Assembly: GCA_021818585.1 (NCBI GenBank)
Contig: JAKATU010000070.1
Location: forward strand, 1 to 51,939
Origin: Acidobacteriota bacterium
GTDB taxonomy: Bacteria > Acidobacteriota > Terriglobia > Terriglobales > Acidobacteriaceae
DNA: 51,939 nt
Direction: 5' to 3'
The first letter of the stretch is position 1. Every line of letters begins with the position of its first letter. The translations under genes and the position numbers were made by a program. Shown here piece by piece: positions 1-7,724 of this stretch. The notes under the pieces were generated by a model. It was not told the DNA's origin and made no database searches. It saw nothing but the letters and a program-made list of their open reading frames with translations.

Positions 1-80
1 AACTCCGACAGGCTCCCCTTGCCTGCGTCATAGGCCTCAAGCAGCTTGCGCCGCAAATCATCCGAATATGGTCGCGCCAT
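1..80 (-). mobile_element. IS630-family transposase, N-terminal fragment cut by window edge
   Basis: Reading the minus strand from an ATG at 80 gives 26 residues beginning MARPYSDDLRRKLLEAYDAG and continuing KGSLSE into the window edge. This is the typical start of the helix-turn-helix domain of IS630-type transposases, which bind the element ends and catalyse cut-and-paste transposition into TA sites. Only the extreme N terminus is visible, so it cannot be said whether the gene is intact. No terminal inverted repeat could be identified between 81 and 140. The family call rests on the short motif only. Confidence 0.7.
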
Positions 81-155
81 AGCATGTGCGCGGAGAATCG
101 CCATCCATACTATATATCATCAGGAGACATGCTCTAAATTGCAGGAGGCTTTTTC

Positions 156-635
156 ATGCCCAGAGAAGATCGCATATTACGCAACCAGCTTATTCCCTTT
201 TTGCGCGGCGAGGGCGCGCACGCCGGCTTTTTCTCTGCCGTCAAAGACTTTCCCGCCGAGCACTACGCCACCCTCCCCAAAGGCTGCCCGCACACCGCAT
301 GGCAACTCGTCGAGCACATCCGCATCGCGCTCCACGACCTACTCGACTTCTGCACTAATCCCAACTACACCACGCCCAATTGGCCCGCCGACTACTGGCC
401 CAAAGATCCCGCTCCGCCCAGCACCGACGCATGGAACAAATCCGTCGCCGCCGTCCGTCAGGACATCGAAGCCTTCGAGCGCCTCACCGGCGACCCCGCC
501 TCCAACCTCTATGCGGAAATCCCCTGGGGCGAAGGCCAGACCCTCCTGCGCGAAATCCTCCTCGCTGGCGACCACACCAGCTACCACACCGGCCAGATCA
601 TCCTCATCCGTCAATTACTGGGTATTTGGAATTAA
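156..635 (+). CDS. DinB-family putative metal-dependent protein
   Basis: The 159-residue protein has the length of the DinB/YfiT four-helix-bundle superfamily. The three histidines expected for metal binding are visible: His54 in the W-x-x-x-E-H motif, and His140 and His144 in AGDHTSYHTGQI. Family members include DNA-damage-induced proteins and thiol-dependent transferases (bacillithiol or mycothiol type); the substrate cannot be read from this sequence. The ATG at 156 is chosen because AGGAGG lies 8 bases upstream. It follows the IS630 fragment and ends 11 bases before the convergent gene at 647, so there is no room for a classical terminator between them. Confidence 0.85.
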   Translation: MPREDRILRNQLIPFLRGEGAHAGFFSAVKDFPAEHYATLPKGCPHTAWQLVEHIRIALHDLLDFCTNPNYTTPNWPADYWPKDPAPPSTDAWNKSVAAVRQDIEAFERLTGDPASNLYAEIPWGEGQTLLREILLAGDHTSYHTGQIILIRQLLGIWN

Positions 636-646
636 AAGAAGGTAAC

Positions 647-1057
647 CTACCGCCAGCTCACAGCAAGCTGCCAACGCAACTCGCGGTCGGACGTCTTCTT
701 CAGCACCGTCTCGTACTGCTCCAGCTCGCTGATAACCGCCGCCGTATCCGCCCCAAACGCGCCTGAAGCGCCCCTCAGGTATCCCAGCAACGCCTGCACC
801 GTCGCCAGACCCTCAACGCCCGTAAACCACTGCGGCGGAGGCAGCGTCTTCGCCCAGTCAGGATCACCCGCACCCTCTTCCAGCAGCAGCGCCATCGAAT
901 TCTGGTCCGCCGAGAAAAACTCCAGCAGCGGCCGCACTCCAAGGCGCAGCGCCAGCTTCTCAAGACCATCTTCGTTCCGCGCCAGCGCGCGGCCATTTAC
1001 AAAGATATCGAACCCCGGATCTTCCCCTTCCACCACGATGTACATCGATGCGCTCAT
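647..1057 (-). CDS. Conserved hypothetical protein, 136 aa
   Basis: I do not recognise this protein. It is soluble-looking, acidic and without signal peptide or membrane helix. It starts MSASMYIVVEGEDPGFDIFV, suggesting a first beta strand, and continues with amphipathic helices to a C terminus ending LRWQLAVSWR. Codon use is like the neighbours. It converges on the DinB-family gene and lies downstream of the EamA permease gene on the same strand with 57 bases between, so it could be transcribed with that gene. Confidence 0.65.
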   Translation of the reverse strand: MSASMYIVVEGEDPGFDIFVNGRALARNEDGLEKLALRLGVRPLLEFFSADQNSMALLLEEGAGDPDWAKTLPPPQWFTGVEGLATVQALLGYLRGASGAFGADTAAVISELEQYETVLKKTSDRELRWQLAVSWR

Positions 1058-1114
1058 GTGCCGTCAGTCTAACTCAGATTCCAGCCATCCGGGACCTCCG
1101 TAATCTCCTCAGCG

Positions 1115-2050
1115 TTACCTTCCCAGTAACATATTTCCCGGAATCTGCTCCTTTCTCAGTACCCACCACAGAGCCCCAAGAGTCATCGCCAGCCCCGCCC
1201 AGTTCTCCCATGTCCACCGGGCCGGTAAAAAAAACAGTGCTTCCAATACACCCGTAAGCGAAATCAGCCACTGCAGCGCCGCCGCCGGAATCGGGCCCAG
1301 AACCTCCACTAACTGGTAAAAAACCGGCAGCGTCACCGCTGAAATCACCGCTGCCAGCACCACGCCAAACCAGCGCTCCGGCTCTACCGTCGTAAAATTC
1401 GCCGCCAGCCGAGCCCAGTCGCCATTCACAGCGGCCATCAGCGCCAGGGCGGCTGCCGCACTCGCATACTGCAATGCGCACCATGCAACAAGATTGGACG
1501 CTCCAACCCGTTCTCCGTTACCACGCAGCCGCTTGGCTCCGTAAACCAGAGCAAAGCCGTACGCCAGCATGCCAACCGTCAGCACCAGCTCCGGCAGCCA
1601 GCGCGCCAGGTCCAGCGCCGCACCCTGCTCCACCAGCAGCGCCACTCCCGTCAGCCCAAACAGCAGCCTCGGCAGATACCGCCCAGCGTCCTCCGCCAGC
1701 ATCAACATGACAGCCAGCGGCATCGCGCCATAAGCAATCGCAGGCAATCCCGGCGCAGCCGACCGCAAATAAGGATGCACGGACCCCGAAGCCCACGCCG
1801 TGCAGGCATACGGAAACGCCAGCAGCATCAGCCCAGTCACCACGCCAGAACCAGCGGAAAACCGTCCGCCCGCAGCACTCCTGCCTCTGCGAGCCAGCCC
1901 ATAGAGCCCCAGCAGCAAAGCCGCGACCGCAAACTCCACCGCGCCCGCGCACAGCAACGGCAAAGGATCAGGACCACCACCCGTCAACAGCCAAAGGCTG
2001 CCCCACGTAATGCCCAGCACCGCAAACAGGACGAATTCACGCCCGGCCAT
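1115..2050 (-). CDS. EamA/DMT-superfamily permease
   Basis: This 311-residue integral membrane protein has about ten hydrophobic helices and an ITWGSLWLL motif in helix 1, typical of EamA (drug/metabolite transporter) proteins that export small metabolites through the inner membrane. The substrate is unknown. An in-frame ATG exists upstream at 2095, but the 15 extra codons would be read from the pnp terminator hairpin and its T-tract (2081-2105), so the ATG at 2050, preceded by AGAGGCGAG, is preferred. The C-terminal repeat is degenerate but complete; the protein ends GNMLLGR. It lies just downstream of pnp but behind its terminator. Confidence 0.8.
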   Translation of the reverse strand: MAGREFVLFAVLGITWGSLWLLTGGGPDPLPLLCAGAVEFAVAALLLGLYGLARRGRSAAGGRFSAGSGVVTGLMLLAFPYACTAWASGSVHPYLRSAAPGLPAIAYGAMPLAVMLMLAEDAGRYLPRLLFGLTGVALLVEQGAALDLARWLPELVLTVGMLAYGFALVYGAKRLRGNGERVGASNLVAWCALQYASAAAALALMAAVNGDWARLAANFTTVEPERWFGVVLAAVISAVTLPVFYQLVEVLGPIPAAALQWLISLTGVLEALFFLPARWTWENWAGLAMTLGALWWVLRKEQIPGNMLLGR

Positions 2051-2071
2051 AACCCGCTCGCCTCTGCCGCC

Positions 2072-2106
2072 AAAAGAAAAGAGGCTGCGCATCATGCGCA
2101 GCCTCT
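2072..2106 (-). terminator. Rho-independent terminator of pnp
   Basis: A perfect 12-bp stem (GAGGCTGCGCAT paired with ATGCGCAGCCTC, 2081-2105) sits 10 bases after the pnp stop on the minus strand and is followed by TTTTCTTTT. This is a strong intrinsic terminator, and it also argues against the upstream start of the next gene. Confidence 0.85.
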
Positions 2107-2115
2107 GTAAAAGCG

Positions 2116-4590
2116 TTACTGGTTGCCGCGATTTCCGCCGCCCGAACCGGAACCCGGACCGCGACCGCGTCCCCGGCGGCGACGGCGTCCCCGGCCTCCG
2201 GGACCACCAGCTCCACCGCCCGGCCGCCGCTCGCCGCCCACAGGCGCGCTGTTCGGCGTATCCGCGCGGTTGTAGTTGATCTCTTCCCCTTCTTCGCCGT
2301 CATCATCACCGTCAAAATCGTCGAAATCCTCGCCGCCTTCAATCATGATGGTGCTCGCGTTCGAAGCAGGCTGGCGCTCCTCGCGCTCACGCCGCGGAGC
2401 ACGCTCACGAGGCGCGCGCGCCGCCGGCTCAGACTTCTCATCCGAAGATGCGGCCACTTCCGCAACCGCGCCCGGCTCAGGCAATCCCAGCTTCTGACGC
2501 TGCTCACGAATCACGGCCTTCCGCGAAAGCTTGATGCGGTTGCCTTCCACGCCCAGCACCTTCACCATCACCTGGTCGCCCTCGCGCAACTCGTCCTTCA
2601 CTTCCTTCACGCGATGCTCGGCAATCTCGCTGATGTGCAGCAGCCCATCCGTGCCTGGGAAAATCTCCACGAACGCACCGAACTCGGCCAGCCGCACCAC
2701 CTTGCCCAGATAAGTCTTGCCCACTTCCGGCACCGCCGTCAGATCATTGATCATCGCCAGCGCCTTCTTCAGGCCTTCCTCGTCCGTCGAGGCAATATTC
2801 ACACGGCCCGAATCGTCCACGTCAATCTTCACCGCCGTGGCTTCCACAATGCCGCGAATCGTCTTGCCGCCCGGCCCGATAAGATCGCGAATCTTGTCCG
2901 TCGGAATCTGGATCGTCCGGATCTGCGGAGCATGCTTCGACCTCTCCTCGCGCGGTGCCGGCAGCGCCTCGTCCATCTTGTCCAGCAGGAACATCCGTCC
3001 CCGTCGCGCCTGCTCCATCGCCTCGCGCATGATCTGGCCGGTCAGCCCGGAGATCTTGATGTCCATCTGCAGCGCCGTAATGCCCTTGCGCGTGCCGGCC
3101 ACCTTGAAGTCCATGTCGCCGTAGTGATCTTCCGCTCCGGCAATGTCAGACAGAATCGCGTAATCCTCGCCTTCCTTCACCAGGCCCATCGCCACGCCGG
3201 CCACTGCGCCCTTCAGCGGAATGCCCGCATCCATCAGCGCAAGGCTCGCGCCGCAAACCGACGCCATCGAAGAAGAACCGTTCGACTCCAGAATGTCAGA
3301 CACCACGCGCAGCGCGTAAGGCGACTCATCCTCGCCCGGCAGCACCACGCTCACCGCGCGCTCCGCCAGTGCGCCGTGGCCCACTTCACGGCGGCCAACG
3401 CCGGTCATGCGGCCTACTTCTCCCACCGAGAACGGCGGGAAGTTGTAATGCAGCATGAAGCGCTTCTTCTGCTCGCCTTCAAAGGTCTCCAGCCGCTGTC
3501 CTTCATCGCCCGTGCCCAGCGTCGCCGTCACCAGCGCCTGCGTCTCGCCGCGCGTAAACAAGGCCGACCCATGCGTCCTGGGCAGCACGCCCACTTCTAT
3601 CGTGATCTCACGAATCTCATCAAACGCGCGCCGGTCCGGACGAATCCGCTCCTTCGTCACCTGCTCGCGGAAAATCTTCTCCCGCAGCAGTTCGTAGTAG
3701 TGGCTCAGCTTCTTCTTCGCCGCAGCAGCATCATCGCCCTCGGGAATCTCCGCCGCCAGCTCGTCCTTGATCTGCTTCACCAGCGCGTAGCTCTCCGTCT
3801 TCGGATGCGCCTTCGTATCCAGCGCGTCCTTCAGCCGTGCGCCCACCTTCGCCGCCAGCGCATCAAAGTACGCCGCGTCAAACTCAGGAGCCTTCACCTC
3901 GCGCTTCATCTTGCCGGCCTTCGACGCCAGATCCTCGATCGCCGCGCAAATCTTCTTGATCTCCCCGTGGCCAAACTCGATCGCGTCCACCACCGTCTCT
4001 TCGGACACTTCATTCGAGCCGCTCTCGATCATCACAATACCGGCCTTCGTCCCCACCACCGTAATGTTGATCGAGCTGTCGCGGCGCTCCGCGTAAGACG
4101 GGTTGATCACAAACTCGCCGTTCACCTGGCCCACGCGAACCGCGCCCACCGGGCCGCCAAACGGAATATCCGAAAGCGCAAGTGCGGCACTCGCCGCATT
4201 GATCGCAACCACGTCCGGATCATTTTCCTTATCCGCCGAAAACACCAGCGCAATCACCTGCGTCTCGTTCCGGAAACCTTCCGGGAACAGCGGGCGAATC
4301 GGACGGTCGATCTGGCGGCTTGTCAGAATCTCACGCTCGCTCGGACGACCCTCGCGCTTGATAAATCCACCTGGAATCCGTCCGCCTGCATACGCATACT
4401 CGCGGTAGTCCACCGTCAGCGGGAAAAAGTCGATCCCTTCCTTCGGATCAGCCGCCGCAACTGCCGTCGCCAGCACCACGGATTCACCCTGCGTCACCAG
4501 TGCCGCGCCGGAGGCCTGCTTGGCCATGCGCCCTGTTTCAAAATGCAATTTCTTTCCGCCGCTCAATTCGACGGTGATTTCCTGTTTCAT
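2116..4590 (-). CDS. pnp: Polyribonucleotide nucleotidyltransferase (PNPase)
   Basis: PNPase degrades RNA 3' to 5' by phosphorolysis and can add heteropolymeric tails; it is a trimer and often part of the degradosome. The 824-residue protein shows both RNase PH domains (about 10-230 and 315-540, with the helical linker between), a KH domain (about 555-615, with the GPGGKTIRGI loop) and an S1 domain (about 620-690, GAFVEIFPGTDGLLHISEI). Beyond residue 705 there is an unusual tail of roughly 115 residues: a basic stretch, an acidic patch EDFDDFDGDDDGEEGEE, then an Arg/Gly-rich end with RGRRRRRGRGRG. The usual family length is about 700-750. The start at 4590 has TGAGGAAA upstream. It follows rpsO, as in most bacteria. 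Confidence 0.97.
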   Translation of the reverse strand: MKQEITVELSGGKKLHFETGRMAKQASGAALVTQGESVVLATAVAAADPKEGIDFFPLTVDYREYAYAGGRIPGGFIKREGRPSEREILTSRQIDRPIRPLFPEGFRNETQVIALVFSADKENDPDVVAINAASAALALSDIPFGGPVGAVRVGQVNGEFVINPSYAERRDSSINITVVGTKAGIVMIESGSNEVSEETVVDAIEFGHGEIKKICAAIEDLASKAGKMKREVKAPEFDAAYFDALAAKVGARLKDALDTKAHPKTESYALVKQIKDELAAEIPEGDDAAAAKKKLSHYYELLREKIFREQVTKERIRPDRRAFDEIREITIEVGVLPRTHGSALFTRGETQALVTATLGTGDEGQRLETFEGEQKKRFMLHYNFPPFSVGEVGRMTGVGRREVGHGALAERAVSVVLPGEDESPYALRVVSDILESNGSSSMASVCGASLALMDAGIPLKGAVAGVAMGLVKEGEDYAILSDIAGAEDHYGDMDFKVAGTRKGITALQMDIKISGLTGQIMREAMEQARRGRMFLLDKMDEALPAPREERSKHAPQIRTIQIPTDKIRDLIGPGGKTIRGIVEATAVKIDVDDSGRVNIASTDEEGLKKALAMINDLTAVPEVGKTYLGKVVRLAEFGAFVEIFPGTDGLLHISEIAEHRVKEVKDELREGDQVMVKVLGVEGNRIKLSRKAVIREQRQKLGLPEPGAVAEVAASSDEKSEPAARAPRERAPRREREERQPASNASTIMIEGGEDFDDFDGDDDGEEGEEINYNRADTPNSAPVGGERRPGGGAGGPGGRGRRRRRGRGRGPGSGSGGGNRGNQ

Positions 4591-4773
4591 ATTTTCCTCA
4601 TTTCAAGGCGAGTCGCTCCGCTGCGGTCTATTTCGTCTGGGCTTGTCGGGAAGAGCGCGGAGGATGGGTAGGTGGGATGAACGCGGCGCACACGGCTCGC
4701 TCCCGGCCCGGGGATGGGCTCGTAGCGAGGAAAGCTGGATGGGGCGGCCTTCAGAAATACTTCCAATGCGTAT

Positions 4774-4799
4774 AAGGCGGCGACAGTGTCGGCCGCCTT
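4774..4799 (-). terminator. rpsO-pnp intergenic hairpin
   Basis: On the minus strand AAGGCGG pairs with CCGCCTT and CGACA with TGTCG around a single-base loop, with one bulged C. It is followed by TTATACG rather than a real T-run. It could be a weak rpsO terminator. In E. coli a hairpin between rpsO and pnp is processed by RNase III and used in PNPase autoregulation; a similar role here is inference only. Confidence 0.5.
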
Positions 4800-4868
4800 C
4801 CTGATTGCCCCATCCCCTTCCGGTCTTCCGTATCGCGTGCGCGTAGGGGACAAGTGATTCCGCTTTGT

Positions 4869-5135
4869 CTACTTACGGATGCCCAGCTTGCCGATAACTT
4901 CACGGTAGCGGTCTGCGTCATGCTGCTTGAGATAATCCAGCAGCCGGCGGCGCTTGCTCACCAGCTTCAAAAGGCCACGGCGCGAAGAGTGATCCTTCGC
5001 ATGCGTCTTGAAGTGATCGGTAAGCTCGCCGATGCGTTCGCTCAGGATTGCGATCTGTACCTGGGGACTCCCGGTATCGCCATCATGGGTGCGAAACTGC
5101 GTAATGATTTCCTGTTTCTTCGCTGATTCCAGCAC
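4869..5135 (-). CDS. rpsO: 30S ribosomal protein S15
   Basis: The 88-residue protein matches S15 along its length. It has the conserved [20 protein letters not shown] block, the [12 protein letters not shown] loop that contacts 16S rRNA, and the C-terminal [10 protein letters not shown] helix. S15 binds the central domain of 16S rRNA early in small-subunit assembly. The start is a GTG (5133-5135) preceded by AGGAG at 11 bases. Gene order rpsO-pnp is conserved in bacteria, with 278 bases between the two genes here. Confidence 0.97.
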   Translation of the reverse strand: MLESAKKQEIITQFRTHDGDTGSPQVQIAILSERIGELTDHFKTHAKDHSSRRGLLKLVSKRRRLLDYLKQHDADRYREVIGKLGIRK

Positions 5136-5165
5136 GGGTGTGCGTACTCCTGTTCAATTTCAGTC

Positions 5166-5194
5166 GCTATACACTTCCTAAGTGTCTGCATTAA
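5166..5194 (-). promoter_or_regulatory. Possible rpsO promoter with inverted repeat in the spacer
   Basis: Reading the minus strand, TTAATG and TATAGC are separated by 17 bases just upstream of rpsO. The spacer and -10 edge contain a short perfect palindrome, ACACTT-CCT-AAGTGT (5170-5184). The -35 match is poor, so this is a tentative call; the palindrome could be an operator. Confidence 0.3.
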
Positions 5195-5287
5195 GAGTAA
5201 CATCAAAGCCTTTTCAGGACCACATCCATCCCATCCCCAAACCCTCAAATTCCTGATTCCAGAACCCCACCACCCCGCAAATTTCCG

Positions 5288-6655
5288 TCACTGCCTCCCA
5301 GCGCTCTCCACCACCATCTCCGGCGGCGCGGGAATAATCCCCAGCCGCTCGTAAATCGGCCGCATATCCTTCCGAATTCGCGGCAGCTGCGTCCAAAACC
5401 AAACCGCGCCCAGAATGCACACGCTCCCGTTGATCATCACCGTCAGCGGAGCGCCAATCCAGTGCGCCATCGCCCCCGCCAGCAGGCTTCCAAACGGAGC
5501 CATCCCCACAAACGCCGCCGTGTAATAGCTCATCACTCGCCCCCGCATCTGCTCGTCCACCAGCGTCTGAATCACCGTATTTGTCGCCGTCAGCCCCTGC
5601 AGCATGCCATAGCCCGCCACCAGCATCAGCAGCATGCTCAGCCACATCACCCGCGAAAATCCAAACGCAATCAGCCCGCAGCCAAAAATCGCCGCGGCCA
5701 TCGGCAGCACCCGTGTCAGCCCCCGCACTGACCTCCGCATCACCAGCGCCAGCGCCGAAACCAGAGCCCCCACACCCAGCGCGCCCATTAAAAAGCCCAT
5801 CGTGTTCGGCCCGCCATGCAGCACCTTCACCGCAAAAACAGGCATCAGCACCACAAACGGCCATCCCATCAGGCTCACAAGCGCAAACAGCGTCAAAATC
5901 CCCCGTATCGGCGCCGACTGCGACACATACGACCATCCCTCATGTAACTGCTCCAGCATCGAAGCCGTAGGCCGCTTCGCCTCCGCCCTGTGGATCCGCA
6001 TCAGCAGCAGCGACGCAATCACCGCCGTATAACTCAAGCCGTCTATCAGAAAGCAGTACCCTTCGCTGCTCGCCGCGATAATCAACCCCGCCAGCGACGG
6101 TCCAAGCAGCCGAGCCAGGTTCACCATGGACGAGTTGATCGCAATCGCATTCTGCAGATCGTTCCGGCTCTCCACCATCTGCACCATAAACGACTGCCGC
6201 CCCGGCATATCAAACGCGTTAATCAATCCCTGGAACGCCGCCAGCGCAAAAATCTCCGGAATCGTAATCAAGCCGGAAAGCGTCAACCCCGCCAGCAGCA
6301 GCGACTGCACCATCGCCAGCGACTGCGTCCACAGCAGAAGCGTCCGCCGCTCCACGCGGTCCACCACCACGCCCGCAAACGGCGCCAGCAAAAATGCCGG
6401 AATCTGTCCCGTAAAACTCGCCGCGCCCAGCAGCAGCGCCGAGTGCGTTAGCCGGTACACCAGCCACGCCGTCGCAATTCGCGTCATCCACGTGCCAATC
6501 AGCGAAATGCTCTGCCCGCCAAAATACAGCCGAAAGTTCCTGTGCCACAGCGCCCGCCACGCATGCGAGTAATCCCGCCGCTTCGCCGCCACCGACTCCG
6601 TGCCCGCTTCTGTCTTCTTCTTCAGAGAATCCGTCTCTTCCGTCCCGGCCGTCAT
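5288..6655 (-). CDS. MFS exporter, EntS/MFS_3-like
   Basis: The protein (about 455 residues) has a basic cytoplasmic N-terminal segment, then WHRNFRLYFGGQSISLIGTW and about 12 membrane helices. It shows the MFS cytoplasmic-loop signature DRVERRTLLL after helix 2 and the RLLGPSLAGLII motif. This layout is that of the MFS_3 (enterobactin exporter EntS-like) group, exporters of siderophores and drugs; the substrate here is unknown. An in-frame TTG at 6673 would add six residues; the ATG at 6655 after a G-rich stretch is preferred. It stands between rpsO upstream and the dienelactone hydrolase operon, with no obvious partner gene. Confidence 0.88.
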   Translation of the reverse strand: MTAGTEETDSLKKKTEAGTESVAAKRRDYSHAWRALWHRNFRLYFGGQSISLIGTWMTRIATAWLVYRLTHSALLLGAASFTGQIPAFLLAPFAGVVVDRVERRTLLLWTQSLAMVQSLLLAGLTLSGLITIPEIFALAAFQGLINAFDMPGRQSFMVQMVESRNDLQNAIAINSSMVNLARLLGPSLAGLIIAASSEGYCFLIDGLSYTAVIASLLLMRIHRAEAKRPTASMLEQLHEGWSYVSQSAPIRGILTLFALVSLMGWPFVVLMPVFAVKVLHGGPNTMGFLMGALGVGALVSALALVMRRSVRGLTRVLPMAAAIFGCGLIAFGFSRVMWLSMLLMLVAGYGMLQGLTATNTVIQTLVDEQMRGRVMSYYTAAFVGMAPFGSLLAGAMAHWIGAPLTVMINGSVCILGAVWFWTQLPRIRKDMRPIYERLGIIPAPPEMVVESAGRQ

Positions 6656-6810
6656 CCCGCCGCAGCAATCCAATCGTTAACCAAATCTTCTATTTCGATG
6701 CCGCAAAGCCAATCCCGATTCGAAGCTGCTCCATGACAGCTCGGACTCCCGCCCCTTCAGTCCGCTGGAGAGCACTACATCCCAGTCCCGGAAAAAATCC
6801 AAAGCTAAAG

Positions 6811-7494
6811 CTAGCGGCTAACAGCTAAAAGCTGCTTCCTCAAAAACTCCAAAGATCGCACCCGGGCCAACCCCGCCGACTCCGCATCAAAACTCGCCCG
6901 GGCATCGCAATTGAACCCATGATCCGCCTCATACCGAAACACCGGCGCCTCCGGATAAGTCGACTCGATCGCGTCCACATCCGTCTGCGGAATATGCTTG
7001 TCCAGCTTCCCGAAGTGCAGCATCACCGGGCACTCCGGCTTCTCACCCAGATGCTTCGCAATCTGTCCGCCGTAATAGCCCACCGCGGCGTCCGCCTTCA
7101 GCCGCGTCGCCGCCAGCCAAGCCAGCGATCCGCCAAGACAATACCCCACCACCCCGCATTTCCTACCCGTCTGCTGCCGCACCCAATCGAGCGCCGCAGC
7201 CACATCCATCAGGCTCGTTTCCATACTCAGCTTCGGAGCCAGTGACCGCGCCTTCTCCATATCCGCGCCGCTGTACTGCAACTCCACGCCCCGCTCCACG
7301 CGATCAAACAGCGCCGGAGCCACCGCCAGAAATCCATCCTTCGCCCATCCATCCGCCACCGAACGGATATGCGCGTTCACCCCGAAAATCTCCTGCACCA
7401 CCACCAGCCCGCCCAGCGGCTCTCCCGCCGGACGCGCCACATACCCATCCAGCTCATGCCCATCCTTCGCCTGCAACGTAATCGTCTCGCTCAA
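6811..7494 (-). CDS. Dienelactone hydrolase-family alpha/beta hydrolase
   Basis: This 227-residue protein has the size and motifs of carboxymethylenebutenolidase-like hydrolases. The nucleophile is Cys119 in GYCLGGS, the acid Asp165 in GKLDKHIP and the histidine His192 in ADHGFN; Glu36 in VVVQEIFG matches the active-site glutamate of the dienelactone hydrolase group. These enzymes open enol-lactone rings or cleave related esters in the cytoplasm; the real substrate is not known. The start is TTG at 7494, whose last two bases overlap the upstream stop (TTGA), so translation is probably coupled. It is the last gene of the pncA-to-hydrolase operon. Confidence 0.9.
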   Translation of the reverse strand: MSETITLQAKDGHELDGYVARPAGEPLGGLVVVQEIFGVNAHIRSVADGWAKDGFLAVAPALFDRVERGVELQYSGADMEKARSLAPKLSMETSLMDVAAALDWVRQQTGRKCGVVGYCLGGSLAWLAATRLKADAAVGYYGGQIAKHLGEKPECPVMLHFGKLDKHIPQTDVDAIESTYPEAPVFRYEADHGFNCDARASFDAESAGLARVRSLEFLRKQLLAVSR

Positions 7495-7715
7495 CTCTGC
7501 TTCTCCTTCCCGCTGAAAATTCCAACCGCTCCATGTTTCCCCAGAACGATCACCTGCTCTGGCTCCTCGCCGCCGCTGCCATCACCGCCTTCTTTTTTCC
7601 GGGCGCGGCCCTTGCGCAAAAACTCCAGCACGGCGTCCTCGCCCTGCTTCGCCGCTTTCAGCGCCGCCTTCAGTTCATCTAGCGTCGGATTTCTCAGTTC
7701 CCGCAAATCCTTCAT
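7491..7715 (-). CDS. Small hypothetical protein, 74 aa
   Basis: This is a short charged protein beginning MKDLRELRNPTLDELKAALK, predicted helical, with a basic stretch GRARKKEGG and a C-terminal strand-like VIVLGKHGAVGIF. No family is recognised. It is supported as a gene by its position: its stop overlaps the TTG start of the hydrolase (TTGA), and it begins 9 bases after the VWFA-related gene. It may be a partner or regulator of one of these, which is only a guess from context. Confidence 0.6.
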   Translation of the reverse strand: MKDLRELRNPTLDELKAALKAAKQGEDAVLEFLRKGRARKKEGGDGSGGEEPEQVIVLGKHGAVGIFSGKEKQS

Positions 7716-7724
7716 GCAACCCCC

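Noticed and set aside
2614..4671. A 685-codon plus-strand open frame antisense to pnp
   Set aside because: It is rich in Arg, His and Leu, has no ribosome site or recognisable motif, and lies fully opposite the well-supported pnp gene; high GC keeps such frames open.
4587..4853. 88-codon minus-strand frame between rpsO and pnp
   Set aside because: It reads through the intergenic hairpin and into the pnp ribosome site, with no homology; it is a by-product of GC-rich leader sequence.
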